DNA of 64,000 nt. Source: Rhizobium sp. RM. Its GTDB lineage: Bacteria; Pseudomonadota; Alphaproteobacteria; Rhizobiales; Rhizobiaceae. Shown in pieces: positions 54,759-64,000 of the stretch. Numbering within the stretch: position 1 is the stretch's first letter; every line of letters starts with the position of its first letter. Below the pieces are notes generated by a model. The model had not been told where the DNA came from. It ran no database searches and saw only the letters and a list, made by a program, of their open reading frames with translations. The stretch covers positions 124,001 to 188,000 of the forward strand of contig NZ_JACAWV010000007.1 in the NCBI RefSeq assembly GCF_013390595.1. Reading direction: 5' to 3'. A program made the translations under genes and the position numbers.

Positions 54759-56216
54759 ATGTTCGAATACGGCATTCTTCCGCCACTGATGTTCCTCGGC
54801 ATGATCATTTTCATGCTCTATGGATTTCCGGTGGCTTTCTCACTTGCCACGGTAGGCCTGGTCTTCGGTATCATTGGCATTTTCACCGAACACTTCTCAC
54901 CGGCGTTTCTCCAGGCACTGCCACTGCGCATCTTCGGCATCATGTCGAACGACCTGCTGCTTGCCATTCCATTTTTTACCTTCATGGGCGCGATACTGGA
55001 ACGATGCGGATTGGCGGAAGATCTGCTTGAAGGAACCGGAAAGCTTTTCGGCGCCATTCCCGGCGGCCTCGCCTACGCCGTCATTATCGTTGGCGCTATT
55101 CTAGGTGCGATCACCGGTACAGTTGCGGCCTCAGTCATTACCATGGGCGTAATTTCACTGCCGATCATGCTGAAATACGGCTACAATCCGCGACTGGCCA
55201 CCGGGGTCATCGCCGCGTCTGGTACGATCACGCAGGTCATCCCGCCATCTCTGGTTCTGATCGTCCTTGCAGATCAGCTCGGCAAATCGGTTGGCGACAT
55301 GTATCTCGGCGCCATTGGCCCTTCGATCCTGCAGGTCGCCATATTCATGCTCTTCATCCTCGCTCTGTCCATCTTCAGACCGAAGGATGTTCCCGCACTT
55401 CCGCCGGAAGCCCGTGGAGAGTTGAATCGTGCCCTGGTTCTTAAAGTCCTAGGCGGCATGATCCCCTCGATCGTGCTTATCTTCCTCGTACTCGGCACGA
55501 TCTTCCTTGGCCTGGCGACACCGACCGAAGCAGGCGCGCTTGGCGTCGTTGGCGCGATGGCGCTTGCTGCCGCCCATCGGCGTCTGAGCTGGGATCTGGT
55601 CAAGCAAGGCATGCACTCCACCATGCACATCACCTCGATGGTGGTGTTCATTCTGGTGGGCGCCACCTGCTTCAGCCTGGTATTTCAGGGCATGGACGGC
55701 TCATTGTGGATCGAACACATGCTCTCGGGCATTCCCGGGGGTCCGATCGGTTTCCTCATATTCGTCAACATCTTCATTTTCTTCCTCGCGTTCTTCCTCG
55801 ACTTCTTCGAGATCGCCTTCATCGTAATCCCGATGCTGGCGCCGATCGCGCAGTCGCTTGGCATCGACCTGATCTGGTTCGGTGTGCTGATCTGCATCAA
55901 CATGCAGACCAGCTTCATGCATCCACCCTTCGGGTTTGCACTTTTCTACCTGCGCTCCATCGCGCCGCGCACAGTCAAGACGTCGGACATCTATATGGGC
56001 GCCATTCCGTGGCTTGGCATGCAGTTGATCCTCGTTGCGATTGTTATCTTCTGGCCCGAGTCCGTTACCTACTGGCTGGACAAGGGACCTGAAATCGATC
56101 TCAACAACGTCAAGATCGAGGTGCCGGCTTTCGGTAATCAAGGCGGCAACACCATGCCTAATTTTGGCTTACCAGGCGCTCCCAATCTTGGCGAACCGCC
56201 AAAGATCGGGCCGTAA
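54759..56216 (+). CDS. TRAP transporter large membrane subunit (DctM)
   Basis: A 485-residue carrier subunit with about twelve helices; includes PFFTFMGAILERCGLAEDLL, VIIVGAILGAITGTVAASVIT and GTITQVIPPSLVLIVLADQLG, the two Gly/Pro-rich scoop motifs. The C-terminal tail after the last helix (about 50 residues, Gly/Pro/Asn-rich) is hydrophilic. It is a Na+-coupled importer subunit; the binding protein is encoded on the opposite strand just downstream. Confidence 0.94.
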   Translation: MFEYGILPPLMFLGMIIFMLYGFPVAFSLATVGLVFGIIGIFTEHFSPAFLQALPLRIFGIMSNDLLLAIPFFTFMGAILERCGLAEDLLEGTGKLFGAIPGGLAYAVIIVGAILGAITGTVAASVITMGVISLPIMLKYGYNPRLATGVIAASGTITQVIPPSLVLIVLADQLGKSVGDMYLGAIGPSILQVAIFMLFILALSIFRPKDVPALPPEARGELNRALVLKVLGGMIPSIVLIFLVLGTIFLGLATPTEAGALGVVGAMALAAAHRRLSWDLVKQGMHSTMHITSMVVFILVGATCFSLVFQGMDGSLWIEHMLSGIPGGPIGFLIFVNIFIFFLAFFLDFFEIAFIVIPMLAPIAQSLGIDLIWFGVLICINMQTSFMHPPFGFALFYLRSIAPRTVKTSDIYMGAIPWLGMQLILVAIVIFWPESVTYWLDKGPEIDLNNVKIEVPAFGNQGGNTMPNFGLPGAPNLGEPPKIGP

Positions 56217-56246
56217 GCATTGGGCAAGCGATGCATGGAACAGGCA

Positions 56247-56273
56247 AAAACGGCGGGGATTCCCCGCCGTTTT
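56247..56273 (+). terminator. Rho-independent terminator after dctM
   Basis: A 12-bp stem, AAAACGGCGGGG with CCCCGCCGTTTT, around a 3-base loop. It would also function in the other direction. Confidence 0.92.
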
Positions 56274-56318
56274 CATTAAAGCCCAAAAGCACGCAACCAT
56301 CGGCAAAATGCCGACAAC

Positions 56319-56347
56319 AAAAACCCCGAAGACCTTGATCTCCGGGG
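56319..56347 (-). terminator. Terminator of the TRAP binding-protein gene
   Basis: On the minus strand CCCCG...CGGGG followed by TTTTTG, 30 bases after the stop of the binding-protein gene. Confidence 0.8.
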
Positions 56348-56376
56348 CTCTTGCTCGGTCCGCCGTTACCGAAGAC

Positions 56377-57471
<1,095 letters not shown>

Positions 57472-57772
57472 CTATATCCTCCCAGATACGAACCCTGCCG
57501 GCAGTTTAAATCCCCTCGCTGCTTCGGCATTAGGTTGATGGTACACGCTGCCGCATGGCTGACAAGCGGTGTCGCGGGGAATAAATCGTAGAAAAACCGC
57601 GCTTTTTGAAGAAATATCCGGCAGACAACGTCACAATTTATGTGCAACGAAAATATTGGCCACAACCCTTATACTTTAGGCCAATAGACCTTAACCGTGT
57701 AGGCTGTCGGGCAGCTTGACTTGGCTCTTCGCCAGTCGCACAAGACAAGAATATTTCCCTCCCGGAGCCATC
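57472..57772. promoter_or_regulatory. Divergent promoter region with an operator-like inverted repeat
   Basis: 301 bases between the TRAP binding protein and the amidotransferase-like gene. ATTGGCC (57655-57661) and GGCCAAT (57679-57685) form a perfect 7-bp inverted repeat with a 17-bp spacer that contains TATACT at 57670-57675. A dyad enclosing a -10-like box suggests a regulator site, otherwise nothing was recognised. Confidence 0.45.
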
Positions 57773-58528
57773 ATGTCGAAACCCATTATCGCTGTTCCTG
57801 CCGATATCCGACACTTCACCGGAGCCGACTGGCATGCGGCGCAGAACCAGTACGTCTCTGCCGCACTCAAGGTGGCAGGCGTCATGTCTTTCATCATTCC
57901 GGCCTTCGAGGACGGCAACGATGTCGACGCCATTCTCGATCGCGTCGATGGATTGCTGGTTTCCGGCTCGGCCACCAACGTTCATCCGTCGCTTTACGGC
58001 AAGGATGCAACGGAGGGTGATGGCCCGTTCGACCCGGCCCGCGATGCTACCAGTCTGCCGCTTATTCAGCGCGCTATCGAACGCGGCATACCAATGCTTG
58101 CCATCTGTCGCGGAATACAGGAATTGAACGTCGCACTCGGTGGCACGCTTGCCTCAGAGATCCAGGAACAGCCTGGCGTCTGGGATCACCGCAAACCCGA
58201 GCACGAAGACCGCGATGTCTCTTTCGCCATCCGTCAGCCGGTTCATGTTCGTGAGGGCTCCTGCATTGCGCAGCATCTCGGCATGTCGGGTGAAATCCAG
58301 ATCAACTCACTGCATCGCCAGGCAATCGCTGAGACCGCGCCGCGCCTCCAGGTGGAAGCAACGGCAGAGGACGGTACTATCGAGGCCGTTTCCGTGATCG
58401 ATGCGCGAGGCTTTGCTGTTGGCGTGCAGTGGCATCCGGAATATTGGGCTGAAACGGACGCCCCGTCTCGTGCGCTGTTCGAGGCATTTGGCACGGCGGT
58501 ACGCGCGTACCAAGCCAGCAAGGCCTGA
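57773..58528 (+). CDS. Class I glutamine amidotransferase-like hydrolase (PuuD/gamma-glutamyl-GABA hydrolase family)
   Basis: A 251-residue peptidase C26 fold. The nucleophile is Cys112 in AICRGIQELNVALGGTL, and the His-Glu pair is in GVQWHPEYW. ATG 57773 with CGGAG is preferred over the upstream in-frame ATG at 57716. PuuD cleaves gamma-glutamyl-GABA in putrescine breakdown; no other puu genes are adjacent, so the substrate is left open to other gamma-glutamyl compounds. Confidence 0.9.
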   Translation: MSKPIIAVPADIRHFTGADWHAAQNQYVSAALKVAGVMSFIIPAFEDGNDVDAILDRVDGLLVSGSATNVHPSLYGKDATEGDGPFDPARDATSLPLIQRAIERGIPMLAICRGIQELNVALGGTLASEIQEQPGVWDHRKPEHEDRDVSFAIRQPVHVREGSCIAQHLGMSGEIQINSLHRQAIAETAPRLQVEATAEDGTIEAVSVIDARGFAVGVQWHPEYWAETDAPSRALFEAFGTAVRAYQASKA

Positions 58529-58621
58529 TTTCAGTCGACTGGCAAGCCAAACCAGCGTCAGTCTCACGGCACGCGCGTAAAGTGAGAGCATCCGGTCTGC
58601 TCAAGCTCACATGATTGCAAC

Positions 58622-58646
58622 GCACCCCGACTCCATGCCGGGGTGC
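58622..58646. terminator. Hairpin between convergent genes (possible bidirectional terminator)
   Basis: GCACCCCG pairs with CGGGGTGC around a 9-base loop, in the 137-base gap between two convergent genes. No T tract. Confidence 0.45.
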
Positions 58647-58665
58647 AAGGCTTCTGGCACAAACC

Positions 58666-59628
58666 TCAGGCTTTGACAGGCGTTTCCGGCACCGGCGTCA
58701 GCACTTTGCCATCCTTGAACCAGCCGAGAATGTTGTCGACCACAAGATCGGCCATTGCGTTGCGCGTTGGGATCGACGCCGAAGCAACATGTGGCAGAAG
58801 TGAAACATTCGGCAGCGACAGGAATGCGTCCGGCACCTTTGGCTCTGCGTAAAACACATCCAGACCTGCAGCACCAAGCGTCCCGTCCTGCAACGCCTTC
58901 AATAGCGCATCCTCATCGACGCTGGAGCCGCGTCCAACGTTCACGAAGACACCCTGTGGGCCGAGAGCCTTCAGAATATCGGCATTGATTGCCTTATGGG
59001 TTTCAGGCGTGCCCGGCACGATGCAGATCAGAATATCGACCGTTTCGGCCATTTCCTTCAGCGAACCATAATAGGTGTAGGAAAGGCCATCACGTTTGCT
59101 GCGTGTGTGATACCCGATCTCCACCTTGAAGGGCTCAAGGCGCTTGGCGATTTCCTGACCGATGCGCCCCATGCCAAACAAGCCAACCTTGCGACCTCTC
59201 AGCGAGAAGGGTGACAGCGCAAATGGCCCCTCACCAACCCACTTTCCATCGCGCAGCCAGGTTTCAGCCTGATAGAGACGACGCACAGTATTGATCAGCA
59301 ACGCAATCGTCGTATCCGCTACCTCATCGTTCAACACATCGGGCGTGTTGGTTACGACAATGCCTCGCTTGGCCGCGTGTTTGGCGTCAACGCCATCGTA
59401 ACCGACCCCGAAATTGGCGATAATCTCAAGCTTCGGCAGAGCATCGATCCATTTTGCATTGACCACACCCGAAACCGCAACTGCGTTCACGCGGTCGGCC
59501 GCACCCTCCGGCAACACCGGATCAGCCCCCGCAGGCACGGCAATAATCTCGACATTGCCGTTCAGGCGCTCAAGAACGCGCGGATTGATCTTGCCCGGAA
59601 CGAGAACGACGGCCTTCTTTTCTGACAT
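58666..59628 (-). CDS. D-isomer 2-hydroxyacid dehydrogenase (glyoxylate/hydroxypyruvate reductase-like)
   Basis: A 320-residue NAD(P)-dependent dehydrogenase. The Rossmann motif is GLFGMGRIGQEIAKRL (about 150-165); the catalytic Arg is in VNVGRGSSVDEDALL, the Glu in VFYAEPKVPD, and the His in SLLPHVASAS. HTRSKRDGL after the second strand suggests NADPH preference. Convergent with the amidotransferase-like gene; downstream of LacI on its own strand with a 153-base gap, so it may be a LacI target. Confidence 0.9.
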   Translation of the reverse strand: MSEKKAVVLVPGKINPRVLERLNGNVEIIAVPAGADPVLPEGAADRVNAVAVSGVVNAKWIDALPKLEIIANFGVGYDGVDAKHAAKRGIVVTNTPDVLNDEVADTTIALLINTVRRLYQAETWLRDGKWVGEGPFALSPFSLRGRKVGLFGMGRIGQEIAKRLEPFKVEIGYHTRSKRDGLSYTYYGSLKEMAETVDILICIVPGTPETHKAINADILKALGPQGVFVNVGRGSSVDEDALLKALQDGTLGAAGLDVFYAEPKVPDAFLSLPNVSLLPHVASASIPTRNAMADLVVDNILGWFKDGKVLTPVPETPVKA

Positions 59629-59781
59629 GTCCTGATATTCCTCCTGATTCCAACGATATCGTCAGTGATCTTTTCAAAGCTTGGCGGCAATGAAAAGGTC
59701 CATACGAAAATCCAATGGGTTAAACAGCGTTTTTCACGCCATTTGGCATCAACGAGAAAGACAGATAGCCGAGATGTGGTT

Positions 59782-60804
59782 TCACATGCGCGGGCGAACC
59801 GGCCCTGTGGACTGACGAATGCGCATCTCAGGCTTGATGAGATGGACACCATCGGGCTCGTGGCTGCCTGCCAGCCTGTCGAGCAATGCACGCGCTGCAA
59901 GGCGCCCCACTTCGGCCTGACCGTTGGAAACGGTGGTCAATGCCGGCGTCGCAATGGCCGCCTCCTCAAGGTCGTCGTACCCCGTAACCGATACGTCGAC
60001 ACCGGGCACAAGTCCGGCACGGGAAATACCGTTCATGAGACCAATCGCGACCAGATCGTTCCAGCAAACGGCAGCCGTCGGCTTCTGCGGCAGCGACAGA
60101 AAGTTGAGCGCCGCCTCAAACCCGCCCTGCTTGGAGCGCGGACCCGGAATACGAAGGTTCGGATCGACCTCTATGCCTGCCTTGCGCAACGCATTGACAT
60201 AACCCTGATAACGATCGCGACCGGTGGAGGTCTGATCGGTACCACCGACCATGGCTATAACGCGATGGCCAAGGCTGATCAGGTGGTTGGTGGCCAACGA
60301 GATACCGTAGCTGTCGTCACCGCGGTAGGTCGGCATGTCTACGCCTTCCATAGAACGAGCGACGAGGATGGCCGGCATGCCGTTCTCCTCGGCCAGCGTC
60401 ATATCCTCGATTGGCGTGCCAATAGCAGGCGACATGATGATGCCGTCAGAGCCAAGCTGTAGCAGCGTCTCAATGAATGTCCGCTGCTTTTCGACCGAGT
60501 CGTAATGATTGGAAAGAATGAAGGTCTGGCGGCTGCGATCCAGTTCGCTTTCGATGGCTTTCAGGATTTCGCCATAGAACGGGTTCATCACATCATGGAA
60601 GACGACACCAACGATACCGGACCGCGATGTCCGGAGGCTGGCGGCGCGCCGGTTATAGATATATCCGAGCGCCCTCGCCTGTTCCTTGATCTTTTCCCGC
60701 GTATCGGAGGCGACCAGCGGACTGTCGCGGAGCGCAAGAGAAATGGTTGCAGTCGAAAGACCAAGACTTTCGGCAATCGTCGACAGTTTGACCTTTTGGG
60801 CCAC
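59782..60804 (-). CDS. LacI-family transcriptional regulator
   Basis: A 340-residue regulator: HTH at the N-terminus (KLSTIAESLGLSTATISLAL) with hinge GYIYNRRAASLRTSRSG, then a periplasmic-binding-like effector domain (GVVFHDVMNPFYGEILKAIE, VARSMEGVDMPTYRGDDS, RPRM end). Alpha-helix hinge and sugar-domain spacing are typical. The neighbouring dehydrogenase and MarR gene give no clear sugar; effector unknown. Confidence 0.92.
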   Translation of the reverse strand: MAQKVKLSTIAESLGLSTATISLALRDSPLVASDTREKIKEQARALGYIYNRRAASLRTSRSGIVGVVFHDVMNPFYGEILKAIESELDRSRQTFILSNHYDSVEKQRTFIETLLQLGSDGIIMSPAIGTPIEDMTLAEENGMPAILVARSMEGVDMPTYRGDDSYGISLATNHLISLGHRVIAMVGGTDQTSTGRDRYQGYVNALRKAGIEVDPNLRIPGPRSKQGGFEAALNFLSLPQKPTAAVCWNDLVAIGLMNGISRAGLVPGVDVSVTGYDDLEEAAIATPALTTVSNGQAEVGRLAARALLDRLAGSHEPDGVHLIKPEMRIRQSTGPVRPRM

Positions 60805-60841
60805 GGCATCCCTCCCATCAGACGTCGGCTACGGATGTTAC

Positions 60842-60853
60842 CGATTTAAATCG
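60842..60853. promoter_or_regulatory. Palindrome upstream of lacI-type gene (possible operator)
   Basis: CGATTTAAATCG, a perfect 12-bp palindrome 38 bases before the LacI start, in a region rich in TTTAA words. Possible autoregulatory site. Confidence 0.4.
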
Positions 60854-60928
60854 TGATTAAACAATTTAAACAAAAGCCGCAACCTGTTTAAGAAAAAAGC
60901 CGCCAGCAAATAATTGTAATTTAAAATT

Positions 60929-61465
60929 TCAATCGCGAGACTTTGCTTCGTCAGCGGTCTGGAGATTGGCATCGATGGTCCGCATGAGCTTGACGATGGC
61001 TTTAATTTCCTTGCCAGAAAGCCCCTCGACTGCCTTTGCACCACACAACGCAATGGACGCGTTGATATGCTCGACGCTTTTAAGACCGTTTTCCGTCAGC
61101 TTCACCAAAGTTACGCGGCCGTCACCGTCGTCGCCACTGCGCTCGACAAAGCCCTGCGCCTCCATGCGGCCAATCGTGCGTGTCATGGTCGGAGCCTTCA
61201 CACCAAGCTTCTGCGCAATCTGTCCCGGAGTTAGGCTCCCTTCCTGAGCAAGCGCGAGAATCACGCCGTCCTGTCCCGCATAGAGACCGCTTTCGGAAAG
61301 GCTATGGCTCAATGCCGTGCGCATGGAGCGCGCCGCTTGCGTAATGGATTGCGCGAGTTCTTCCGGATTGAAGTGTTCGTCTTTCTTTTTGCCATCACGA
61401 GACTTTTTGCTGCCCTTGTCCTTCTTGGCGCTCTTGTCTTTCTGGCCGCTTTTGTCCTTGCTCAT
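60929..61465 (-). CDS. MarR-family transcriptional regulator with a lysine-rich N-terminal tail
   Basis: A 178-residue MarR protein. The first 35 residues are an unusual charged tail (SKDKSGQKDKSAKKDKGSKK and on). The core follows: AGQDGVILALAQEGSLTPGQ, IAQKLGVKAPTMTRTIGRME (recognition helix), ERSGDDGDGRVTLVKLTENG (wing). The ATG at 61465 is chosen since the upstream in-frame codons to 61807 overlap the divergent creatininase gene and read as antisense. Cys residue near the C-terminal helix (SIALCGAKAVEG) is single. Ligand unknown. Confidence 0.88.
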   Translation of the reverse strand: MSKDKSGQKDKSAKKDKGSKKSRDGKKKDEHFNPEELAQSITQAARSMRTALSHSLSESGLYAGQDGVILALAQEGSLTPGQIAQKLGVKAPTMTRTIGRMEAQGFVERSGDDGDGRVTLVKLTENGLKSVEHINASIALCGAKAVEGLSGKEIKAIVKLMRTIDANLQTADEAKSRD

Positions 61466-61545
61466 GCCGGAGATGCCTTTTGTCGAATGGCGGAACCGAT
61501 ATATGTTGCTGGAAATCCTTAACGAATGCACGCGCGGATCGCCAG

Positions 61546-62346
61546 ATGCCAAACTCATACACGCAATATCACGACGAAAACGTAACAGACCGGCCTCTTC
61601 CCGCAACATCAGCGATATCAGTTCTTCCACTCGGCGCGCACGAGCAGCACGGTCCGCATCTGCCGTTTGAAACAGACACCCTGATTGCCGAAGGTATTGT
61701 TGCGCGCCTGAAAGCAAACTTGCCCCTAAATTTCCCGGCCTCGTTTCTGCCGGCGGAACCGGTGGGCTATTCCGTGGAACACATGGACGTTCCGGGTACA
61801 AAAACACTGCGTTATGACGAGGCAGTCGAGCGCTGGCTCACGATTGTCAAATCGGAATACGACAACGGTGTTCGCAAGTTCGTCATGCTGAATGCCCATG
61901 GTGGTAACTCGCCGCTCATGACCATCGTGGCAACAGAAGCTCGCGTGCGTTTCGGCATGTTGGCCGTGGCAACAAGCTGGACGCGCTTCGGTGTGCCGCC
62001 GGATACCATCACACCTGAAGACAAGCCGTTCGACATTCATGGCGGCGACATCGAAACCTCCGTAATGCTGGCGCTCCACCCCGACAAAGTGGACATGTCG
62101 AAGGCCCGCGCCTTCGCATCTCGCCAGGCGGACTTTTCGAGAGATTTCAAGCATCTTCGCGCCTACGGGCCGCACGCGTTTGGCTGGATGATGCGGGACC
62201 TGAACGACGACGGCGTCGCGGGAAACGCCGCAGCAGCCACCGCACAAAAAGGGGAAAGCCTGATTTCCCATGCTGTCGGAGGACTTACTGCGCTCCTCGA
62301 AGACGTCCGCGCTTTTGATATAACGTTATTTCATAACAGGATTTGA
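61546..62346 (+). CDS. Creatininase-family amidohydrolase
   Basis: A 266-residue metal-dependent hydrolase. Metal ligands: VLPLGAHEQHGPHLPFETDT (Glu/His), NAHGGNSPLM, DIHGGDIETSVML (His-Gly-Gly-Asp and Glu). Relatives include creatininase, 3-dehydro-scyllo-inosose hydrolase and MftE; no mycofactocin or creatine genes are near. The ATG at 61546 gives the normal length; an in-frame ATG at 61480 would add 22 residues. Divergent from the MarR gene by 80 bases. The final bases carry a Zur-like palindrome. Confidence 0.88.
   Translation: MPNSYTQYHDENVTDRPLPATSAISVLPLGAHEQHGPHLPFETDTLIAEGIVARLKANLPLNFPASFLPAEPVGYSVEHMDVPGTKTLRYDEAVERWLTIVKSEYDNGVRKFVMLNAHGGNSPLMTIVATEARVRFGMLAVATSWTRFGVPPDTITPEDKPFDIHGGDIETSVMLALHPDKVDMSKARAFASRQADFSRDFKHLRAYGPHAFGWMMRDLNDDGVAGNAAAATAQKGESLISHAVGGLTALLEDVRAFDITLFHNRI
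62325..62337. promoter_or_regulatory. Zur-like palindrome upstream of the COG0523 gene
   Basis: GTTATTTCATAAC, a perfect GTTAT-N3-ATAAC dyad, the core spacing of known Zur boxes (GTTAT-AWT-ATAAC in E. coli). An overlapping perfect ATAACGTTAT is at 62320-62329. It lies in the last codons of the creatininase gene and 113 bases before the metallochaperone start. Confidence 0.5.
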
Positions 62347-62449
62347 AAAACTTCATCAGAATCTCTTTGAACTGCTCCGATGACGCGCCTATATGGACGG
62401 CAACACTTTCCGCCCGGCAGCGCCGGGCCTGTTTTGACGCGAGGTTTCC

Positions 62450-63550
62450 ATGACCGAAACAGCAACAGCCAAGCCCATTCCAGTTACAGTGCTGACGGGA
62501 TATCTCGGCGCAGGCAAGACGACACTTCTCAACCGCATCCTCTCCGAAAACCACGGAAAGAAATATGCTGTTATCGTCAATGAGTTCGGCGAGATCGGCA
62601 TCGACAACGACCTGATCGTTGAGTCCGATGAAGAAATTTATGAAATGAACAACGGTTGCGTCTGCTGCACGGTCCGTGGCGACTTGATCCGTGTTGTAGA
62701 GGGCCTGATGCGCCGTCCCGGCCGTTTTGACGGCATCATCGTGGAAACAACCGGGCTTGCCGATCCGGTTCCCGTTGCGCAGACCTTCTTCATGGATGAC
62801 GATGTGCGGGCCAAGACAGAACTGGACGCTGTTGTCGCGCTGGTGGACGCAAAGCACTTGCCACTGCGTCTGAAGGATAGTCGCGAAGCAGAGGATCAGA
62901 TTGCCTTTGCCGATGTGGTTGTCATCAACAAGACCGACCTCGTAACGCCAGAAGAGATTGCTCGCATCGAGGATATCGTGCGCGCCATCAATCCGTCAGC
63001 CCGCATTTACAAGACCACGCGCTCCGGCGTTGATCTTGCCCGCGTTCTGAACCAGGGCGCCTTTAATCTGGAACGTGCGCTCGAAAACGACCCGCATTTC
63101 CTCGAACATGGCCATGACGATCATGTCTGCGGTCCGGACTGCGACCATCATCACGATCACGACCATGATCATCACCATCATGACCACGGTCACGATCATG
63201 GGCATGATCACCACCATCATCACCATGGTGCGGTCTCGCCAATCCATGACGTCACGGTGCAGTCCATCTCGCTGCGAGGCGGCGAGATGAATCCAGAACG
63301 CTTTTTCCCCTGGATTCAAAAAGTGACCCAAACCGATGGTCCGAACATCCTGCGCCTGAAGGGCATTATTGCTTTCAAGGGTGATGCCGAACGCTACGTC
63401 GTGCAGGGTGTTCATATGATCATCGAAGGTGACCATCAGCGCCCATGGAAGGAAGGCGAAAAGCGTGAGACGCGGCTTGTCTTTATTGGACGCAATCTCG
63501 ATCGCGAAAAGCTGGAAAAGAGCTTCCGCGCCTGCGAAGTGACGGCCTAA
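62450..63550 (+). CDS. COG0523 (CobW/YciC-type) GTPase with a His-rich segment, probable zinc metallochaperone
   Basis: A 366-residue G3E P-loop GTPase: Walker [15 protein letters not shown] (about 10-23), the metal motif GCVCC (in [13 protein letters not shown], about 68-80), [13 protein letters not shown], and [11 protein letters not shown] linker at about residues 220-265 carries around twenty His and several Asp (e.g. [19 protein letters not shown]), a metal reservoir, before the C-terminal CobW_C domain. Absence of cobalamin genes and the Zur-like site upstream favour zinc over cobalt. Start has GAGG 5 bases upstream. Confidence 0.92.
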   Translation: MTETATAKPIPVTVLTGYLGAGKTTLLNRILSENHGKKYAVIVNEFGEIGIDNDLIVESDEEIYEMNNGCVCCTVRGDLIRVVEGLMRRPGRFDGIIVETTGLADPVPVAQTFFMDDDVRAKTELDAVVALVDAKHLPLRLKDSREAEDQIAFADVVVINKTDLVTPEEIARIEDIVRAINPSARIYKTTRSGVDLARVLNQGAFNLERALENDPHFLEHGHDDHVCGPDCDHHHDHDHDHHHHDHGHDHGHDHHHHHHGAVSPIHDVTVQSISLRGGEMNPERFFPWIQKVTQTDGPNILRLKGIIAFKGDAERYVVQGVHMIIEGDHQRPWKEGEKRETRLVFIGRNLDREKLEKSFRACEVTA

Positions 63551-63758
63551 TTCTACCTTTGCTGCCCCTCGCTTGTGCCTGGGGCGGCATCGTCAACGCC
63601 TGCTTTTCTCCAAAAATGTTTTCAGTCATTTATTTGATTTCATTGGGTCCAAACTCAACACAGAAATGATCGAAGACATTAAACGGGTCGACTGCAAGCG
63701 CTAACCGACATAGAACTGTGCCAGCAATCCCGGGGCCGCGGAGGCCTCCACTTAACAC

Positions 63759-64000
63759 ATGAAAGACCGATCATCGATGCCGACTGTTGCCCCGCTTGAT
63801 ATCGAAGGCCATGTGGTCTCGACCCATTTTCTCGGCGACATTCCTCTCTTCGCCACCGCTGCAGGGACCATCCACCGGTTGGATGGCGGCGAAAAGGTTA
63901 CGGAGGCACATCAGGGTCTTCTGACATGCATTCGCGATCCCTACAGTGCCACCCTGCTTTCAGGCGGTGAAGATGGACGCGTTCTGCGTATCGGCCACGA
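63759..64000 (+). CDS. WD40-repeat protein (N-terminal fragment, runs off window)
   Basis: An open frame from ATG at 63759 runs to the window end for 80 codons. It reads as beta-propeller repeats: HFLGDIPLFATAAGTIHRLD, then HQGLLTCIRDPYSATLLSGG and EDGRVLRI, the SGGEDGRV segment being typical of WD repeats. An in-frame ATG at 63777 is the alternative start. It lies 208 bases after the COG0523 gene and may be cotranscribed with it; the spacer contains no strong terminator. Confidence 0.75.
   Translation, partial: MKDRSSMPTVAPLDIEGHVVSTHFLGDIPLFATAAGTIHRLDGGEKVTEAHQGLLTCIRDPYSATLLSGGEDGRVLRIGH

Noticed and set aside
57773-58528. Putrescine degradation (puu) operon
   Set aside because: Only the PuuD-like hydrolase is present; no puuA, puuB or puuC neighbours.
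63116-63230. CAT/GAT-rich stretch as a DNA repeat array
   Set aside because: The periodicity is codon repetition for His and Asp in the metal-binding linker of the COG0523 protein, not a CRISPR or satellite.

Overview
The window looks like a piece of an Agrobacterium-type (Rhizobiaceae, Alphaproteobacteria) replicon. This rests on the dense run of ABC and TRAP importers, the rhizobial-style malic enzyme fused to a phosphotransacetylase-like domain, the 74-residue aa3-type oxidase subunit, and above all a complete nine-gene sulfoquinovose (SQ) locus in the order known from Agrobacterium tumefaciens (smoABC / smoD / smoEFGHI). The GH31 enzyme carries Arg283, Trp286, Asp388, Asp455 and Tyr491 at the numbers known for the A. 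tumefaciens sulfoquinovosidase, so the organism is probably a member of that species complex. No tRNA, rRNA, insertion sequence, phage or CRISPR array was seen. The start and end of the window cut through genes (an ssuC-like permease and a WD40-repeat protein).

Layout. 1-3322: a sulfonate-type import/oxidation operon (ssuA-like, ssuD-like, start of ssuC-like; minus strand) divergent from an ArsR regulator and a glutathione-transferase homologue. 3667-7647: three surface-polysaccharide genes (glycosyltransferase, membrane acyltransferase, Wza-type export lipoprotein) in AT-rich flanks. 7859-12297: an RND efflux pair. 12340-22352: the SQ locus. 22376-26543: a TPP riboswitch followed by thiX-thiY-thiM-thiE-thiD. 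26581-29597: Lrp-type regulator, alanine racemase and D-amino-acid dehydrogenase. 29656-35546: FCD-GntR regulator, polyamine-type ABC importer and Asp/Glu/hydantoin racemase. 35479-37635: a 3'-truncated PQQ glucose dehydrogenase. 38030-41359: LysR regulator and NADP-malic enzyme. 41675-47704: polar-amino-acid-type ABC importer with an MmgE/PrpD protein and an FMNH2-dependent monooxygenase. 47967-53787: GltS carrier, cupin, soluble chemoreceptor, second DadA-like oxidase, a small exported protein and an oxidase subunit. 54189-57471: a TRAP transporter with its binding protein convergent to the membrane subunits. 57773-64000: glutamine-amidotransferase-like hydrolase, 2-hydroxyacid dehydrogenase, LacI and MarR regulators, creatininase-family hydrolase, a His-rich COG0523 metallochaperone and a WD40 protein.

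How the SQ genes work together. SmoF with SmoG, SmoH and SmoE imports SQ-glycerol; SmoI splits it to SQ and glycerol; SmoC, fed FMNH2 by SmoA, oxidatively removes the sulfonate to give 6-oxo-glucose and sulfite; SmoB reduces the aldehyde to glucose. SmoD is the likely repressor. I found a 19-bp element present once in the smoC-smoD intergenic space and once upstream of smoE (17 of 19 identical); in both places it covers the putative -35 box in the same orientation, which makes it a strong candidate SmoD operator. A similar paired element sits at both promoters of the ssu-like/arsR region.

Other points: the gcd gene has lost its C-terminal blade and now runs into the 3' end of the racemase, which looks like a deletion scar; the thiamine-precursor ABC operon has no ATPase gene; the SsuD-like monooxygenase has changed several residues that matter in SsuD and that SmoC keeps; and a Zur-like palindrome precedes the COG0523 gene.
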